The notes under the pieces are model-generated. The model searched no databases. It was not told the origin of the DNA and worked only from the letters and a program-made list of their open reading frames with translations. From the NCBI RefSeq assembly GCF_001612635.1, contig NZ_BDAV01000010.1, forward strand, positions 124,001 through 188,000: a DNA stretch of 64,000 bases, given 5' to 3'. Each line of letters starts with the position of its first letter. The first letter of the stretch is position 1. Position numbers and translations under genes: made by a program. The DNA comes from Nocardia africana NBRC 100379. Its GTDB lineage: Bacteria; Actinomycetota; Actinomycetes; Mycobacteriales; Mycobacteriaceae. Of the stretch, positions 17,392 to 27,808 are shown one piece after another.

Positions 17392-18714
17392 GTGCTGGAT
17401 AGTTTGCTGGGTTTTCACCCGACGATTTTGCTGGAACTGATCACGATCCCCCTCTTCACGGGTGTCATCGGCTATATCACCAACTGGACCGGCATCCTGA
17501 TGCTGTTCAAGCCGCTGCGCTTTCACGGGTTTCGGGTACCGGGTCTGAAATGGTTGTTCCCCTATCTTCCCAAGCGCATTCAGGTGCTGCCGCTGCTGCA
17601 GTACGACGGCCGCATGGGCTGGCAGGGAATCGTGCCCTCGCGCGCGGACAAGATGGCCTCGATCGCCGTCGACAAAGGGCTCTCGAAACTCGGCAGCGTC
17701 GCCGACTTCTATCGGGAACTCGAGCCCGATGAACTGGCCGCGCATCTGACCGATATGGCGCAGTCGCAGATCCGCGACATCGTCGAGGAGATTGCCCGGC
17801 GGGAACATCCACAGCTCTGGTACAACCTGCCCGCGCAGGTCCGGGAGTTGGTACACGAGCGGGTCCGGGAACAACTCCCGGATATCCTCAAGGAACTGAC
17901 CGACGAACTCGGGTCGAACATCGAACAACTGCTCGATGTCAAACAGATGGTGATCCGGTATTTCCAATCGCGGCCGCAGTTGCTCAACACGGTATTTCAG
18001 GTGCTGGGCGCCAAGGAACTGCGGTTCATGCAGAACTTCGGCTTCTATTTCGGCGCGCCGATGGGTCTGGTGCTGGTCGCGGTGCTGCATCTGACGCATT
18101 GGTCGCCGCTGGTGGTGCTGCCGGTCGGCGGTGTGATCATCGGCTGGGTGGTCAACTGGATCGGGCTCAACATGATCTTCGAACCCGCCTATCCGAAGTG
18201 GTGGTGCCCGTGGCGGCAGGGCTTGCTGATCAAGCGGCAGCCCGAAATCACCGAGGGCTATGCCGAATTGGTGGCCACCCAGATCATCACGATCGCCAAT
18301 GTCGGTGACGAACTCCTGAACGGCCCGCGCTCGGACCGCACCATGCAGGTCCTCGAGGACACCCTGCGCCCAGCCACCGACCGCGCGCTGGGGCCGATGC
18401 GCGGGGCGCTGAAGTTCATGATCGGCAGCCGCGACTACGCGACCCTGCAGACCCGCTTCACCGACGAGGCCAAATCGCTGGCACCGGCCGCCTTCGCCGA
18501 TCCCGGGTTCAACGCCCAGCAGAGCCGGCAGGTCAGCCAGTACATCGCCAAGCAGATGGCGGCGCTGAAACCGCCGGACTTCGTCGACATGCTGCGCGCG
18601 GCGATCAAACAGGACGAGTGGCTTTTGTTCGTCCATGGCGGTGTGCTGGGGCTCATTGCCGGTTACGCTCATCTTCTGATCTTCGGAACGGAAGTAGCGA
18701 ACGTATGGCTGTGA
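17392..18714 (+). CDS. DUF445 family membrane protein
   Basis: 440 residues, GTG start behind an AGGAGGG site. Membrane segments are visible at the N-terminus (LELITIPLFTGVIGYITNW), in the middle (MGLVLVAVLHL and VVLPVGGVIIGWVVNW) and at the C-terminus (LFVHGGVLGLIAGYAHLLIF). The duplicated pattern GYITNWTGILMLFKP / GWVVNWIGLNMIFEPAYP is the hallmark of DUF445 (YheB-like). The long charged middle is probably cytosolic and helical. Function unknown. Its last 10 bp overlap the next gene, the second Abi-alpha copy, so the two are translated from one message. Confidence 0.85.
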   Translation: MLDSLLGFHPTILLELITIPLFTGVIGYITNWTGILMLFKPLRFHGFRVPGLKWLFPYLPKRIQVLPLLQYDGRMGWQGIVPSRADKMASIAVDKGLSKLGSVADFYRELEPDELAAHLTDMAQSQIRDIVEEIARREHPQLWYNLPAQVRELVHERVREQLPDILKELTDELGSNIEQLLDVKQMVIRYFQSRPQLLNTVFQVLGAKELRFMQNFGFYFGAPMGLVLVAVLHLTHWSPLVVLPVGGVIIGWVVNWIGLNMIFEPAYPKWWCPWRQGLLIKRQPEITEGYAELVATQIITIANVGDELLNGPRSDRTMQVLEDTLRPATDRALGPMRGALKFMIGSRDYATLQTRFTDEAKSLAPAAFADPGFNAQQSRQVSQYIAKQMAALKPPDFVDMLRAAIKQDEWLLFVHGGVLGLIAGYAHLLIFGTEVANVWL

Positions 18715-19649
18715 GCGGATCCGCGCCGGAAACCGGTGACGGCGCCGAGTTTTCGATCGAATACGCCGAGGTGGTGGCCGAGTCCGGCGCCGAGGAGGCG
18801 GCCGGTACCGGTGCGACCGAAATCGAGACGGTCTTCCCGGACCCGGACGCGCGCTCCACCGACCTCGTCGCACGCCGGTCGGCCGACTTGATGCTGCCCG
18901 AGGACGCCCGCCCGGGCTGGGCGGGTCCGGTGCGGACCACCACCGGTGTGGTGCGGGTGGCGCTCTCCGCGGTCACCGAGGCCGCGGCCTGGAGCCTGGG
19001 CACCGCGGTCGGGGTGACCGCCACGGTGGTGCGCGGCAGCATGTCCGGGCAGCCGCCGCGGCATGTGCTCTCCGAGGCCGGTGAGCAGGTTCGCGACTCG
19101 GTGCGGCGAGCGCTCGGCATCGATGCCGCACCCGACGGCGCTCCCGCCCCATCCGCACCGACCCTGCGCGATCGCGGCGCCGAACTGCTGCGCCGCTCGG
19201 CCGATGTGCACTGCGAGGACACCGACCATCCGGCCTTCGTGCGCATCGTCGCCGAACTGGCTCCCGACGAGGCCCGCATCCTGCGCTTCCTCTACCTCGA
19301 CGGGCCGCAGCCCGCGCTCGACATCCGCACCGGGCGGACGCTCGGCTCGGGAACCCAGCGCATCGAGGTCGGCATGTCGCTGATCGGCGAGACCGCGGCG
19401 CTGCGCTTCCCCGACCGGGCGATCACCTATCTGACCAATCTGCGCCGCCTCGGACTCATCACCGCCGACGGCGATCAGCTGGACAATCCGGCCCGCTATC
19501 AGCTACTGGAATCGCAGCCGGAGGTGCGGCGGTTGCTCAAGCGCGGATTCGGCACCAAGGTCGTCTACCGCAGCATCGCGCTCACCTCGTTCGGGACGGA
19601 TTTCACCTGCGCGTGCCTGCCGGTGCCGCCACTGGGCCACGCCCTCTGA
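18705..19649 (+). CDS. Abi-alpha (DUF4393)-type protein, copy 2
   Basis: 314 residues from ATG 18705, which overlaps the DUF445 gene by 10 bp. An acidic N-terminal region (about 70 residues) precedes an Ala/Thr-rich part and a C-terminal domain that aligns along its length with copy 1: RSADVHCEDTDHPAFVRIV, APDEARILRFLYLDGPQPAL, YLTNLRRLGLIT and FGTDFTCACL. The conserved pair of C-terminal cysteines is kept in both copies. The overlap with a membrane protein suggests a membrane-associated complex. The 3' end lies inside a 23-bp tandem repeat. Confidence 0.75.
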   Translation: MAVSGSAPETGDGAEFSIEYAEVVAESGAEEAAGTGATEIETVFPDPDARSTDLVARRSADLMLPEDARPGWAGPVRTTTGVVRVALSAVTEAAAWSLGTAVGVTATVVRGSMSGQPPRHVLSEAGEQVRDSVRRALGIDAAPDGAPAPSAPTLRDRGAELLRRSADVHCEDTDHPAFVRIVAELAPDEARILRFLYLDGPQPALDIRTGRTLGSGTQRIEVGMSLIGETAALRFPDRAITYLTNLRRLGLITADGDQLDNPARYQLLESQPEVRRLLKRGFGTKVVYRSIALTSFGTDFTCACLPVPPLGHAL

Positions 19650-19697
19650 CATCACTGGGCCACGCCCTCTGACATCACCGGGCCACGCCCTCCGACT
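19631..19697. repeat. 23-bp tandem repeat, three copies, over a stop codon
   Basis: The unit CACTGGGCCACGCCCTCTGA (plus CAT) starts at 19631, 19654 and, with small changes, 19677. The first copy encodes the last residues (LGHAL) and stop of the Abi-alpha gene; each following copy repeats the stop. It ends 7 bp before the ABC-F stop codon on the other strand. Confidence 0.85.
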
Positions 19698-19703
19698 CAC
19701 GAC

Positions 19704-21506
<1,803 letters not shown>

Positions 21507-22159
21507 GGGGTCAGTCCTCTCCGAGTACGGCGGGGCCTACGGGTGTGCCACGAGCTCGGCGGATCCGGCCGCGTCGCGCGCGCCGGCTGCGCCTCCGCAG
21601 CGGCGGGACCACGCCCGTCGGCTTCACTCGTGAACATTACGGCACGAGGGTGCGCACTTCCGGCGCGGGTGAACCGGGCCCCGGCGCTTGCGCTGCTCGG
21701 GATTGCGCCCTTCCGACCGGCCGCACATCGGTGGCGCGTGCCTTCCGCGGAACGTCCGGACCGGCCGGCCCGCACTCGTATGCCGACTTCCGAGGTCGTA
21801 CCAGGACTGCGGCAACGGCTGCCGCGCGAACAGGCCCGCGGCGAAGATGTAGCTGTTGCGATCGAAGACGAGCCACATCTCCCCACCGGATCACCGGCGC
21901 GCTCGGTCTCCGCTGCCAGAAGGGCATACAGCCGCGCGGGTCGTGGCCGCGCGCAGGAGCCGGTCATCTCGAGCTGCCTGTCCCGAAAGACGTCGCGGTT
22001 GCGGAAGGCACTGCAATTGCGAAACTCGTTGAGACGTAGGTAGTCTGCCTGCAATCCGAACGGGTTCTCCAGAAGTATGGCCGTAGTGCGGGAACCCCGC
22101 CTCGTGAGGCGCGGAGTGGGGCGGCGCTGATTTGTCGACCACACATTCGGAGGATTCTC
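21507..22159. other. 653-bp gap without a convincing gene
   Basis: Short open frames occur on both strands. On the minus strand, one frame near 21878 begins MWLVFDRNSYIFAAGLFARQ and reads like protein for about 30 residues before turning Arg/Pro-rich, and another frame near 22000 also looks protein-like for about 60 residues. A frame change would be needed to join them. This may be a decayed gene, but I cannot name it. The plus strand ends with a GGAGGA site serving the next gene. Confidence 0.35.
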
Positions 22160-23116
22160 ATGACCGGCTCGCCCCATGCCACCACTCCCTCGTCGCCCGT
22201 TTCGATGCCCAGCGACCGCGCATCCGAGACGTCCCGGCAGCCTGAAGCGATACGCCCGGCCCACGGCGCGAAGGTCGGCATCGGGCTGCCGATCGCCGAC
22301 CCGCGATCACTCGCCGAATGGGCCGAGCGGGCCGAATCGGGCCCGTTCTCCACTCTGGGATTGCTCGACCGGCTGGTCTACGACAATCCGGAACCCCTTG
22401 TGACACTTGCGCATCTGGCCGGAGCCACGCAGCGGATCCGGTTGCAGACCGAAGTGCTCATCGCGCCGCTGCGGGAGACCGCGCTGCTCGCGAAGCAGGT
22501 CGCCACGCTCGACCGGCTCTCGGGCGGCCGGTTCACCCTCGGGCTCGGCGTCGGTGGTCGCGCCGACGACCATGAAGCGTCCGGGACGGATTTGCGGACG
22601 CGCGGAAAGCGATTGGACGAGCAGGTCGCGACGATGCGCCGGCTCTGGTCCGGTGAGCCCTACAGCGACAGCTGCGCCGCGATCGGCCCGCGACCGCACA
22701 CCTCCGGCGGGCCGGAACTGCTGTTCGGCGGATTCCAGCCCGCCGCCCTGGAACGTGTCGCGCGCTGGGGCGGCGGATTCCTCGCGGCGGCCGCACCCTC
22801 CTGGGCGCCGGGCCTGTTCGACACCGTGCACCGCTTCTGGCGGGAATACGACAGGCCCGGTTCACCGCGCATCGTCGCCCAGGTCAACGTCGCACTCGGC
22901 ACCGACGCGGCGATCGGCGAGGCCCGCTCGGCCATGGCGTCCTACTACGAATTCAGCGGCCGCGCCGAATTCATGGTCGAGGGCATGCTCACCACATCGG
23001 AGCATGTCCGCACGGTCACACAACAATTCGCCGATCTCGGTGCCGACGAGGTGATCTTCTACTGCTACGGGCGGGACCCGGAACAAGTCGACCGCCTCGC
23101 CGACGCCCTCGCCTGA
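22160..23116 (+). CDS. LLM-class flavin-dependent oxidoreductase
   Basis: 318 residues, luciferase-like TIM barrel. After a polar N-terminal lead of about 37 residues come KVGIGLPIADPRSLAEWAE, LAHLAGATQRIRLQTEVLIAP, LLAKQVATLDRLSGGRFTLG and GLGVGGRADDHEASG, which are typical of F420- or FMN-dependent members. The region after the barrel, GPELLFGGFQPAALERVARWG, is also family-typical. The substrate and choice of cofactor cannot be read from sequence. It has an GGAGGA-type site and converges on ispE with a 16-bp gap. Confidence 0.85.
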   Translation: MTGSPHATTPSSPVSMPSDRASETSRQPEAIRPAHGAKVGIGLPIADPRSLAEWAERAESGPFSTLGLLDRLVYDNPEPLVTLAHLAGATQRIRLQTEVLIAPLRETALLAKQVATLDRLSGGRFTLGLGVGGRADDHEASGTDLRTRGKRLDEQVATMRRLWSGEPYSDSCAAIGPRPHTSGGPELLFGGFQPAALERVARWGGGFLAAAAPSWAPGLFDTVHRFWREYDRPGSPRIVAQVNVALGTDAAIGEARSAMASYYEFSGRAEFMVEGMLTTSEHVRTVTQQFADLGADEVIFYCYGRDPEQVDRLADALA

Positions 23117-23132
23117 GGGACGTCATCGGCTG

Positions 23133-24059
23133 TCAGTGACGCCCGTCGGCCAGCACCCGCGCCCCGGGCACCGGCCCGGTCGCGGTGCGGACGCTGCGGC
23201 ACACCCCGGCGCCGGAGAGTTCGGCCGACACCTCCACCGCATCGTCTTCGCTACCGCACAGGAACGCGCAGGTGGGCCCCGAGCCGGAGACGATTCCGGC
23301 GAGGGCGCCCGCCTCGACACCGGCGCGCAGGGTGCGGCGCAGGGCCGGATTCAGCGACAAGGCGGCGGCCTGCAGGTCGTTGCCGAGCAACGGCGCGAGC
23401 TGGGTGGCGTCGCCGGAGGCCAAGGCCTGCAACAACTCCTGCGGGTCGCCGAGGCGGGGCGGATCGCCGTTCTCGCGCAGCCGATCCAGTTCGCCGAACA
23501 CCTTCGGCGTCGACAGCCCCTCTTTCGCCAATGCCAGCACCCAGTGAAAAGTATTGCGCGACAACACCGGAAGCAGCTTCTCGCCGCGGCCGCGGCCGAG
23601 TGCGGTACCGCCGTGCAGCGCGAACGGCACATCACTGCCGAGCTCGGCCGCGACATCGGCCAGCTCGTCGCGCGACATCTCCAGGCCCCACAGCTCGTTG
23701 AGCCCCACCAGCGTCGCGGCGGCATCCGCGCTGCCGCCGGCCATCCCCCCGGCCACCGGGATGCCCTTCTCGATCTCGATCTCGACCAGCGGAGCGCGGC
23801 CGGCCAGATGCCCGAGCCGGACGGCCGCCTGCCACACCAGGTTCGTGCGATCGGTCGGCACCTGGGCGGCGCCCTCCCCGTGCACGCTCACGGCCAGCGA
23901 TCCGGCCGGGGCGATACGCACATCGTCGGCCAGCGACAGTGCCTGAAACACCGTGGTCAGTTCGTGGTATCCGTCGCTACGCAGGTCATCGACCCCCAGA
24001 TGAAGGTTCACCTTGGAGGGGGCGCGCACAACCACGGAACTGGGTACTACAGACAGCAC
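23133..24059 (-). CDS. ispE: 4-diphosphocytidyl-2-C-methyl-D-erythritol kinase
   Basis: GHMP kinase of the MEP pathway for isoprenoid precursors. 308 residues, GTG start. N-terminal RAPSKVNLHLGVDDLRSDGYHEL contains the substrate Asp/Lys region; the ATP loop is PVAGGMAGGSADAAATL; the C-terminal GHMP motif is GIVSGSGPTCAFLC. In M. tuberculosis it follows ksgA (rsmA) directly; here about 5 kb with copper genes separates them. A 12-bp-stem hairpin lies about 20 bp upstream of its start. Confidence 0.95.
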   Translation of the reverse strand: MLSVVPSSVVVRAPSKVNLHLGVDDLRSDGYHELTTVFQALSLADDVRIAPAGSLAVSVHGEGAAQVPTDRTNLVWQAAVRLGHLAGRAPLVEIEIEKGIPVAGGMAGGSADAAATLVGLNELWGLEMSRDELADVAAELGSDVPFALHGGTALGRGRGEKLLPVLSRNTFHWVLALAKEGLSTPKVFGELDRLRENGDPPRLGDPQELLQALASGDATQLAPLLGNDLQAAALSLNPALRRTLRAGVEAGALAGIVSGSGPTCAFLCGSEDDAVEVSAELSGAGVCRSVRTATGPVPGARVLADGRH

Positions 24060-24077
24060 GGGGCTAGGTTATCCGTC

Positions 24078-24106
24078 CGCGCGGCAAACGGTCGGTTTGC
24101 CGCGCG
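24078..24106. terminator. Perfect 12-bp stem hairpin upstream of ispE
   Basis: CGCGCGGCAAAC at 24078-24089 pairs perfectly with GTTTGCCGCGCG at 24095-24106 around a 5-nt loop (GGTCG). It is in the 5' region of ispE on the minus strand and about 230 bp upstream of copZ on the plus strand. It may block read-through between the two units, fold in the ispE leader, or be an operator; the sequence alone does not decide. Confidence 0.5.
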
Positions 24107-24261
24107 ACGCGGGGCTCCCGCGCACCGGGACGCGCCGGGGCACCGGTGGCCGGGCACGCCCGGCCTATGGGCCGATGACGGGGCGGCTACCAGCACAGAC
24201 AGGTATCGGCGGAGATGCGCGTCACCGCGCCGGAAATTCCCCGTCGTCCCCCTTGCGTCAG

Positions 24262-24316
24262 GTACCCATGGGGGGTATGTTCATTGACGTCAGGGGATAC
24301 CCCCTCACCGTATAAG
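24262..24316 (+). promoter_or_regulatory. copZ promoter with CsoR-like G/C-tract dyads
   Basis: GTACCCATGGGGGGTAT (24262-24278) is a dyad with TACCC/GGGTA arms, the pattern expected for CsoR-type Cu(I) repressor sites. A second dyad, GGGGATACCCC, lies at 24293-24303. TTGACG (24284-24289) and TATAAG (24311-24316) could be -35 and -10 elements, but their spacing of 21 bp is long, so the assignment is tentative. No csoR or cueR gene is in the window. Confidence 0.45.
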
Positions 24317-24336
24317 AGCGAGCGAAGGAAGCGATC

Positions 24337-24543
24337 ATGGCTACCAGCACCTACACCGTCACCGGGATGACCTGCGGCCACTGCGTGGCGTCGGTGCAGA
24401 AGGAGATCGGCAAGATCGACGGCGTCACCAGCGTCGACGTAGACCTCGCCTCCGGCCGCGTCCAGGTCGAATCCGCCGCACCGCTGACGGACGCCGAGGT
24501 TGTTGCCGCCGTCGACGAGGCGGGATATCAGGTGGCGAGCTGA
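24337..24543 (+). CDS. copZ: Copper chaperone CopZ (HMA domain)
   Basis: 68 residues, a single heavy-metal-associated domain: TYTVTGMTCGHCVASVQKEI with the metal-binding CxxC (here C-G-H-C), then the usual beta-alpha-beta ending VVAAVDEAGYQVA. It carries Cu(I) in the cytosol and hands it to CopA. A GAAGGAAG site precedes the ATG. Its stop codon abuts the ATG of the next gene with no gap. First gene of a three-gene copper operon. Confidence 0.92.
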   Translation: MATSTYTVTGMTCGHCVASVQKEIGKIDGVTSVDVDLASGRVQVESAAPLTDAEVVAAVDEAGYQVAS

Positions 24544-25425
24544 ATGAACGACAGACTGAAGTTCGCGGCATTCGGCGGCGGACTGGTCGTGTTGTTCGGG
24601 GCCGCGCTCGGCATCGGCGCCCTGGTGGGCGATCCCACCGAGCCGGCCCCCGGCCACGGCACCGGACTTCAGGCCACGCAGGAGGGCTACACCCTCTCCG
24701 AGGTGACCGCACCGACCGAACCCCGAGCTCCCGGCACCCTCCGATTCCGGATCACCGGCCCCGACGGCGCACCGGTCACCGAGTACGCCGATCTCCACGA
24801 ACAGGACCTGCATCTGATCACGGTCCGCTCCGACGCCACCGAGTACCGGCACGTGCACCCGGTCCGCGACGACACCGGCACCTGGTCGATCGATTGGACG
24901 TGGGCCCAGCCGGGCACCTACCGCATCTTCGCCGATTCCCGGCCCGCCGCCGCACCGGACGAACTGGTGCTCAGCCGCACCGTCACCGTGGCCGGCGCGG
25001 CCGCCGAACGGCCCCTGCCGCCGGTCTCGCGCACCGCCTCCGTCGACGGCTACCAGGTCAACATGGACGGCGATCTGTCGACCGGCGGCGGCGAGGTGGG
25101 ATTCACCGTCACCCGCGACGGGCGGCCGGTCACCGATCTGCAACCCTATCTGGGTGCCTACGGGCATCTGGTCGCACTGCGCGGGAACGATCTGTCCTAC
25201 CTTCATGTTCATCCCGAGGGAGAGGTCGGCTCGACACCCGCCGGGCCGCGGGTCGCCTTCCACGCCCAAGCGCCCAGTACCGGCGCCTTCCGGCTCTATC
25301 TGGACTTCGCCCACGGCGGCGCGGTTCACACCGCGGAATTCACCGCCGAGGCGGTAGCCGGGCAGCAGAGCGGGCACCACGACAACGAGCACGACAACGG
25401 AGAGCACGGAGGAGGTCACCAATGA
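24544..25425 (+). CDS. Membrane-anchored His-rich protein in copper operon
   Basis: 293 residues. One N-terminal membrane segment (FAAFGGGLVVLFGAALGIGALV), then two beta-rich modules, each with an HVHP motif (RHVHPV near residue 101, LHVHPEGEVG near residue 222), and a tail of alternating His/Asp/Gly (HHDNEHDNGEHGGGHQ). The body is therefore outside the membrane. The paired HVHP motifs and tail suggest metal binding, most simply Cu(I) or Cu(II) buffering at the cell surface. I do not recognise a named family; genes like this occur between copZ and copA in other actinobacteria. Its stop overlaps the copA start (ATGA). Confidence 0.8.
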   Translation: MNDRLKFAAFGGGLVVLFGAALGIGALVGDPTEPAPGHGTGLQATQEGYTLSEVTAPTEPRAPGTLRFRITGPDGAPVTEYADLHEQDLHLITVRSDATEYRHVHPVRDDTGTWSIDWTWAQPGTYRIFADSRPAAAPDELVLSRTVTVAGAAAERPLPPVSRTASVDGYQVNMDGDLSTGGGEVGFTVTRDGRPVTDLQPYLGAYGHLVALRGNDLSYLHVHPEGEVGSTPAGPRVAFHAQAPSTGAFRLYLDFAHGGAVHTAEFTAEAVAGQQSGHHDNEHDNGEHGGGHQ

Positions 25426-27659
25426 GCGCGCCCACGACAGAGCGCTCCGTCGAGCTGGATATCGGTGGCATGACCTGCGCCTCCTGCGCCGCACGCATCG
25501 AGAAGAAACTGAACCGGATCGAGGGCGTCACCGCCACGGTGAACTACGCCACCGAGAAGGCGAAGGTCAGCTTCCCCGAGACGGTGACGCCGGATCAACT
25601 CATCGAACGCGTCGTCGACACCGGCTACACCGCCACCGTCCACGACACCCGTCCGGCGGAAACCGCTGCGGCCGAAGCGGTTTCCACCGACTCGCCGCTC
25701 CGGCAATTACGGCATCGACTGCTGGTCAGCCTCGCGCTGGCGATTCCGGTCATCGCGTTGGCGATGATTCCGGCACTGCAATTCCGGAACTGGCAATGGC
25801 TTTCGCTGACGCTGGCCACACCGGTCGTGTTCTGGGGCGGCGCCGCCTTCCATCGCGCCGCCTGGATCAATGCCCGGCACGCCACCGCCACCATGGACAC
25901 CCTCATCTCGCTGGGCACCCTGGCGGCCTACTCGTGGTCGGTGTACGCGCTGTTCTTCGGCGATGCCGGAATGCCGGGTATGAAGCACGGCTTCAGCTTC
26001 GCGGTGGAGCGTTCCGCTTCGGCGTCGAACATCTACTTCGAGGTCGCGGCCGGTGTGATCGTCTTCATCCTGGCCGGGCGGTATTTCGAGACCCGGGCCA
26101 AGGAGCGGGCCGGTTCGGCACTGCGGGCGCTGCTCGAACTGGGCGCCAAGGATGTGGCGGTCCTGCGCGACGGCGCCGAACACCGAATTCCGGTGTCGGA
26201 GTTGCGCGTCGACGATCTGTTCCTGGTGCGTCCGGGTGAGAAGGTCGCCACCGACGGCGTGGTCACCGACGGGAATTCTGCGGTCGACATGAGCATGCTG
26301 ACCGGTGAATCGGTGCCGGTCGAGGTGGGCCCGGGCGATCCGGTGATCGGCGCGACCGTCAACGCCGGTGGTGTGCTGACCGTGCGGGCCACCCGCATCG
26401 GCGCCGACACCCAGTTGGCGCAGATGGCCGCGCTGGTCGAGGACGCGCAGAACGGCAAGGCACCCGTACAGCGGCTGGCCGACCGGGTCGCCGGCGTGTT
26501 CGTCCCGATCGTGATCGCGATTTCGGTTGCCACCCTGGGCTTCTGGCTGGGCAGCGGGGCCGCGGTGGCGGTGGCCTTCGGTGCGGCGGTCGCGGTGCTG
26601 ATCATCGCCTGCCCGTGCGCGCTCGGCCTGGCCACGCCCACCGCACTGCTGGTCGGCACCGGCCGGGGCGCACAGCTCGGCATCCTGATCAAGGGGCCGC
26701 AGGTGCTGGAATCGACCCGGCGCATCGACACCGTCGTGCTGGACAAGACCGGAACCGTCACGACGGGCACCATGTCGCTGGCCGAGGTGATCCCCGCCGA
26801 GGGCCAGGATCGCGACGAGCTGCTGGCCGTGGCCGCGGCGGTGGAACACGGATCCGAACACCCGGTAGCCCGAGCGGTGGTGCGCGGCGCCGCCGAACAG
26901 GGTCTGGCCGAGGAGCCGGTACAGCAGTTCGTGAGCCACGGCGGTAAGGGCGTGCAGGGTCTGGTCGGTGAGCGCGCGGTCGTGATCGGCCGCACCGAAC
27001 TGCTCACGGACTGGTCGATCACGCTGCCGGAGTCGTTGGCACAGGCCAAGTCCGAGGCCGAGGCCGCCGGGCGCACCGCGATCGTGGTGGCCTGGGACGG
27101 GCAGGCGCGCGGTGTGCTGGTCATCGCCGATGCGATCAAGGCCTCGAGCGCCGAGGCCATCGCGGACATGCGGTCGCTGGGACTGACTCCGGTGCTGTTG
27201 ACCGGTGACAATGCCGCCACCGCCCGCACGGTCGCGGACCAGGTCGGCATCGACGAGGTGATCGCCGAGGTGCTGCCCGCCGACAAGCTCGACGTGGTGA
27301 AGCGCCTGCAGGATCAGGGCAAGGTCGTCGCGATGGTCGGCGACGGCGTCAACGACGCGGCCGCGCTCGCCCAGGCCGATTTGGGCCTGGCGATGGGTAC
27401 CGGCACCGACGTGGCGATCGAGGCCGGCGATATCACGCTCGTCCGCGGCGATCTGCGGACGGTCGGCACGGCCATCCGGCTCTCCCGGGCCACCCTGCGC
27501 ACCATCAAGGGCAACCTGTTCTGGGCGTTCGGTTACAACGTGGCGGCGATTCCGCTGGCCGCGGCCGGACTGCTCAACCCGATGCTCGCGGGTGCGGCCA
27601 TGGCCCTGTCGAGTGTGTTCGTGGTGAGCAACAGCCTGCGGCTGCGGCGCTTCCGCTGA
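25422..27659 (+). CDS. copA: Cu(I)-translocating P1B-type ATPase CopA
   Basis: 745 residues. One N-terminal HMA domain (GGMTCASCAARIEKKL, Cys19 and Cys22), then eight predicted membrane segments. The transport motif CPC is at residues 397-399 (IIACPCALGLATPTAL), the phosphorylated Asp at 441 (DKTGTVTTG), the HP motif in GSEHPVARAV, and the hinge in MVGDGVNDAAALAQADLGLA. These mark a copper/silver exporter of the inner membrane. The ATG at 25422 overlaps the stop of the His-rich gene by 4 bp. A very strong terminator hairpin begins 8 bp after its stop. Confidence 0.94.
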   Translation: MSAPTTERSVELDIGGMTCASCAARIEKKLNRIEGVTATVNYATEKAKVSFPETVTPDQLIERVVDTGYTATVHDTRPAETAAAEAVSTDSPLRQLRHRLLVSLALAIPVIALAMIPALQFRNWQWLSLTLATPVVFWGGAAFHRAAWINARHATATMDTLISLGTLAAYSWSVYALFFGDAGMPGMKHGFSFAVERSASASNIYFEVAAGVIVFILAGRYFETRAKERAGSALRALLELGAKDVAVLRDGAEHRIPVSELRVDDLFLVRPGEKVATDGVVTDGNSAVDMSMLTGESVPVEVGPGDPVIGATVNAGGVLTVRATRIGADTQLAQMAALVEDAQNGKAPVQRLADRVAGVFVPIVIAISVATLGFWLGSGAAVAVAFGAAVAVLIIACPCALGLATPTALLVGTGRGAQLGILIKGPQVLESTRRIDTVVLDKTGTVTTGTMSLAEVIPAEGQDRDELLAVAAAVEHGSEHPVARAVVRGAAEQGLAEEPVQQFVSHGGKGVQGLVGERAVVIGRTELLTDWSITLPESLAQAKSEAEAAGRTAIVVAWDGQARGVLVIADAIKASSAEAIADMRSLGLTPVLLTGDNAATARTVADQVGIDEVIAEVLPADKLDVVKRLQDQGKVVAMVGDGVNDAAALAQADLGLAMGTGTDVAIEAGDITLVRGDLRTVGTAIRLSRATLRTIKGNLFWAFGYNVAAIPLAAAGLLNPMLAGAAMALSSVFVVSNSLRLRRFR

Positions 27660-27666
27660 CCGAATC

Positions 27667-27704
27667 CGCCGAATGTCCCGTCCGATCGGACGGGACATTC
27701 GGCG
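27667..27704 (+). terminator. 38-bp perfect palindrome after copA
   Basis: Two 19-bp arms centred on GATC at 27684-27687 are perfectly complementary, so a 17-bp stem with a 4-nt loop can form: the left arm reads CGCCGAATGTCCCGTCCGA. It starts 8 bp after the copA stop, which fits a terminator of the copper operon. No T-run follows. Confidence 0.85.
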
Positions 27705-27808
27705 TTCCCGCGCCGGTCCGCCATACTTTCCGTCCGAAGAGATGAATGCGCTGTCGGGTCAGCCTGTTTCCCGCGACCGGCCGCGCACGAGGACAAGGCA
27801 GGGACCAC

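Noticed and set aside
25707..27698. Minus-strand open frame of 663 codons
   Set aside because: Antisense of copA; the plus strand carries CPC and DKTGT motifs.
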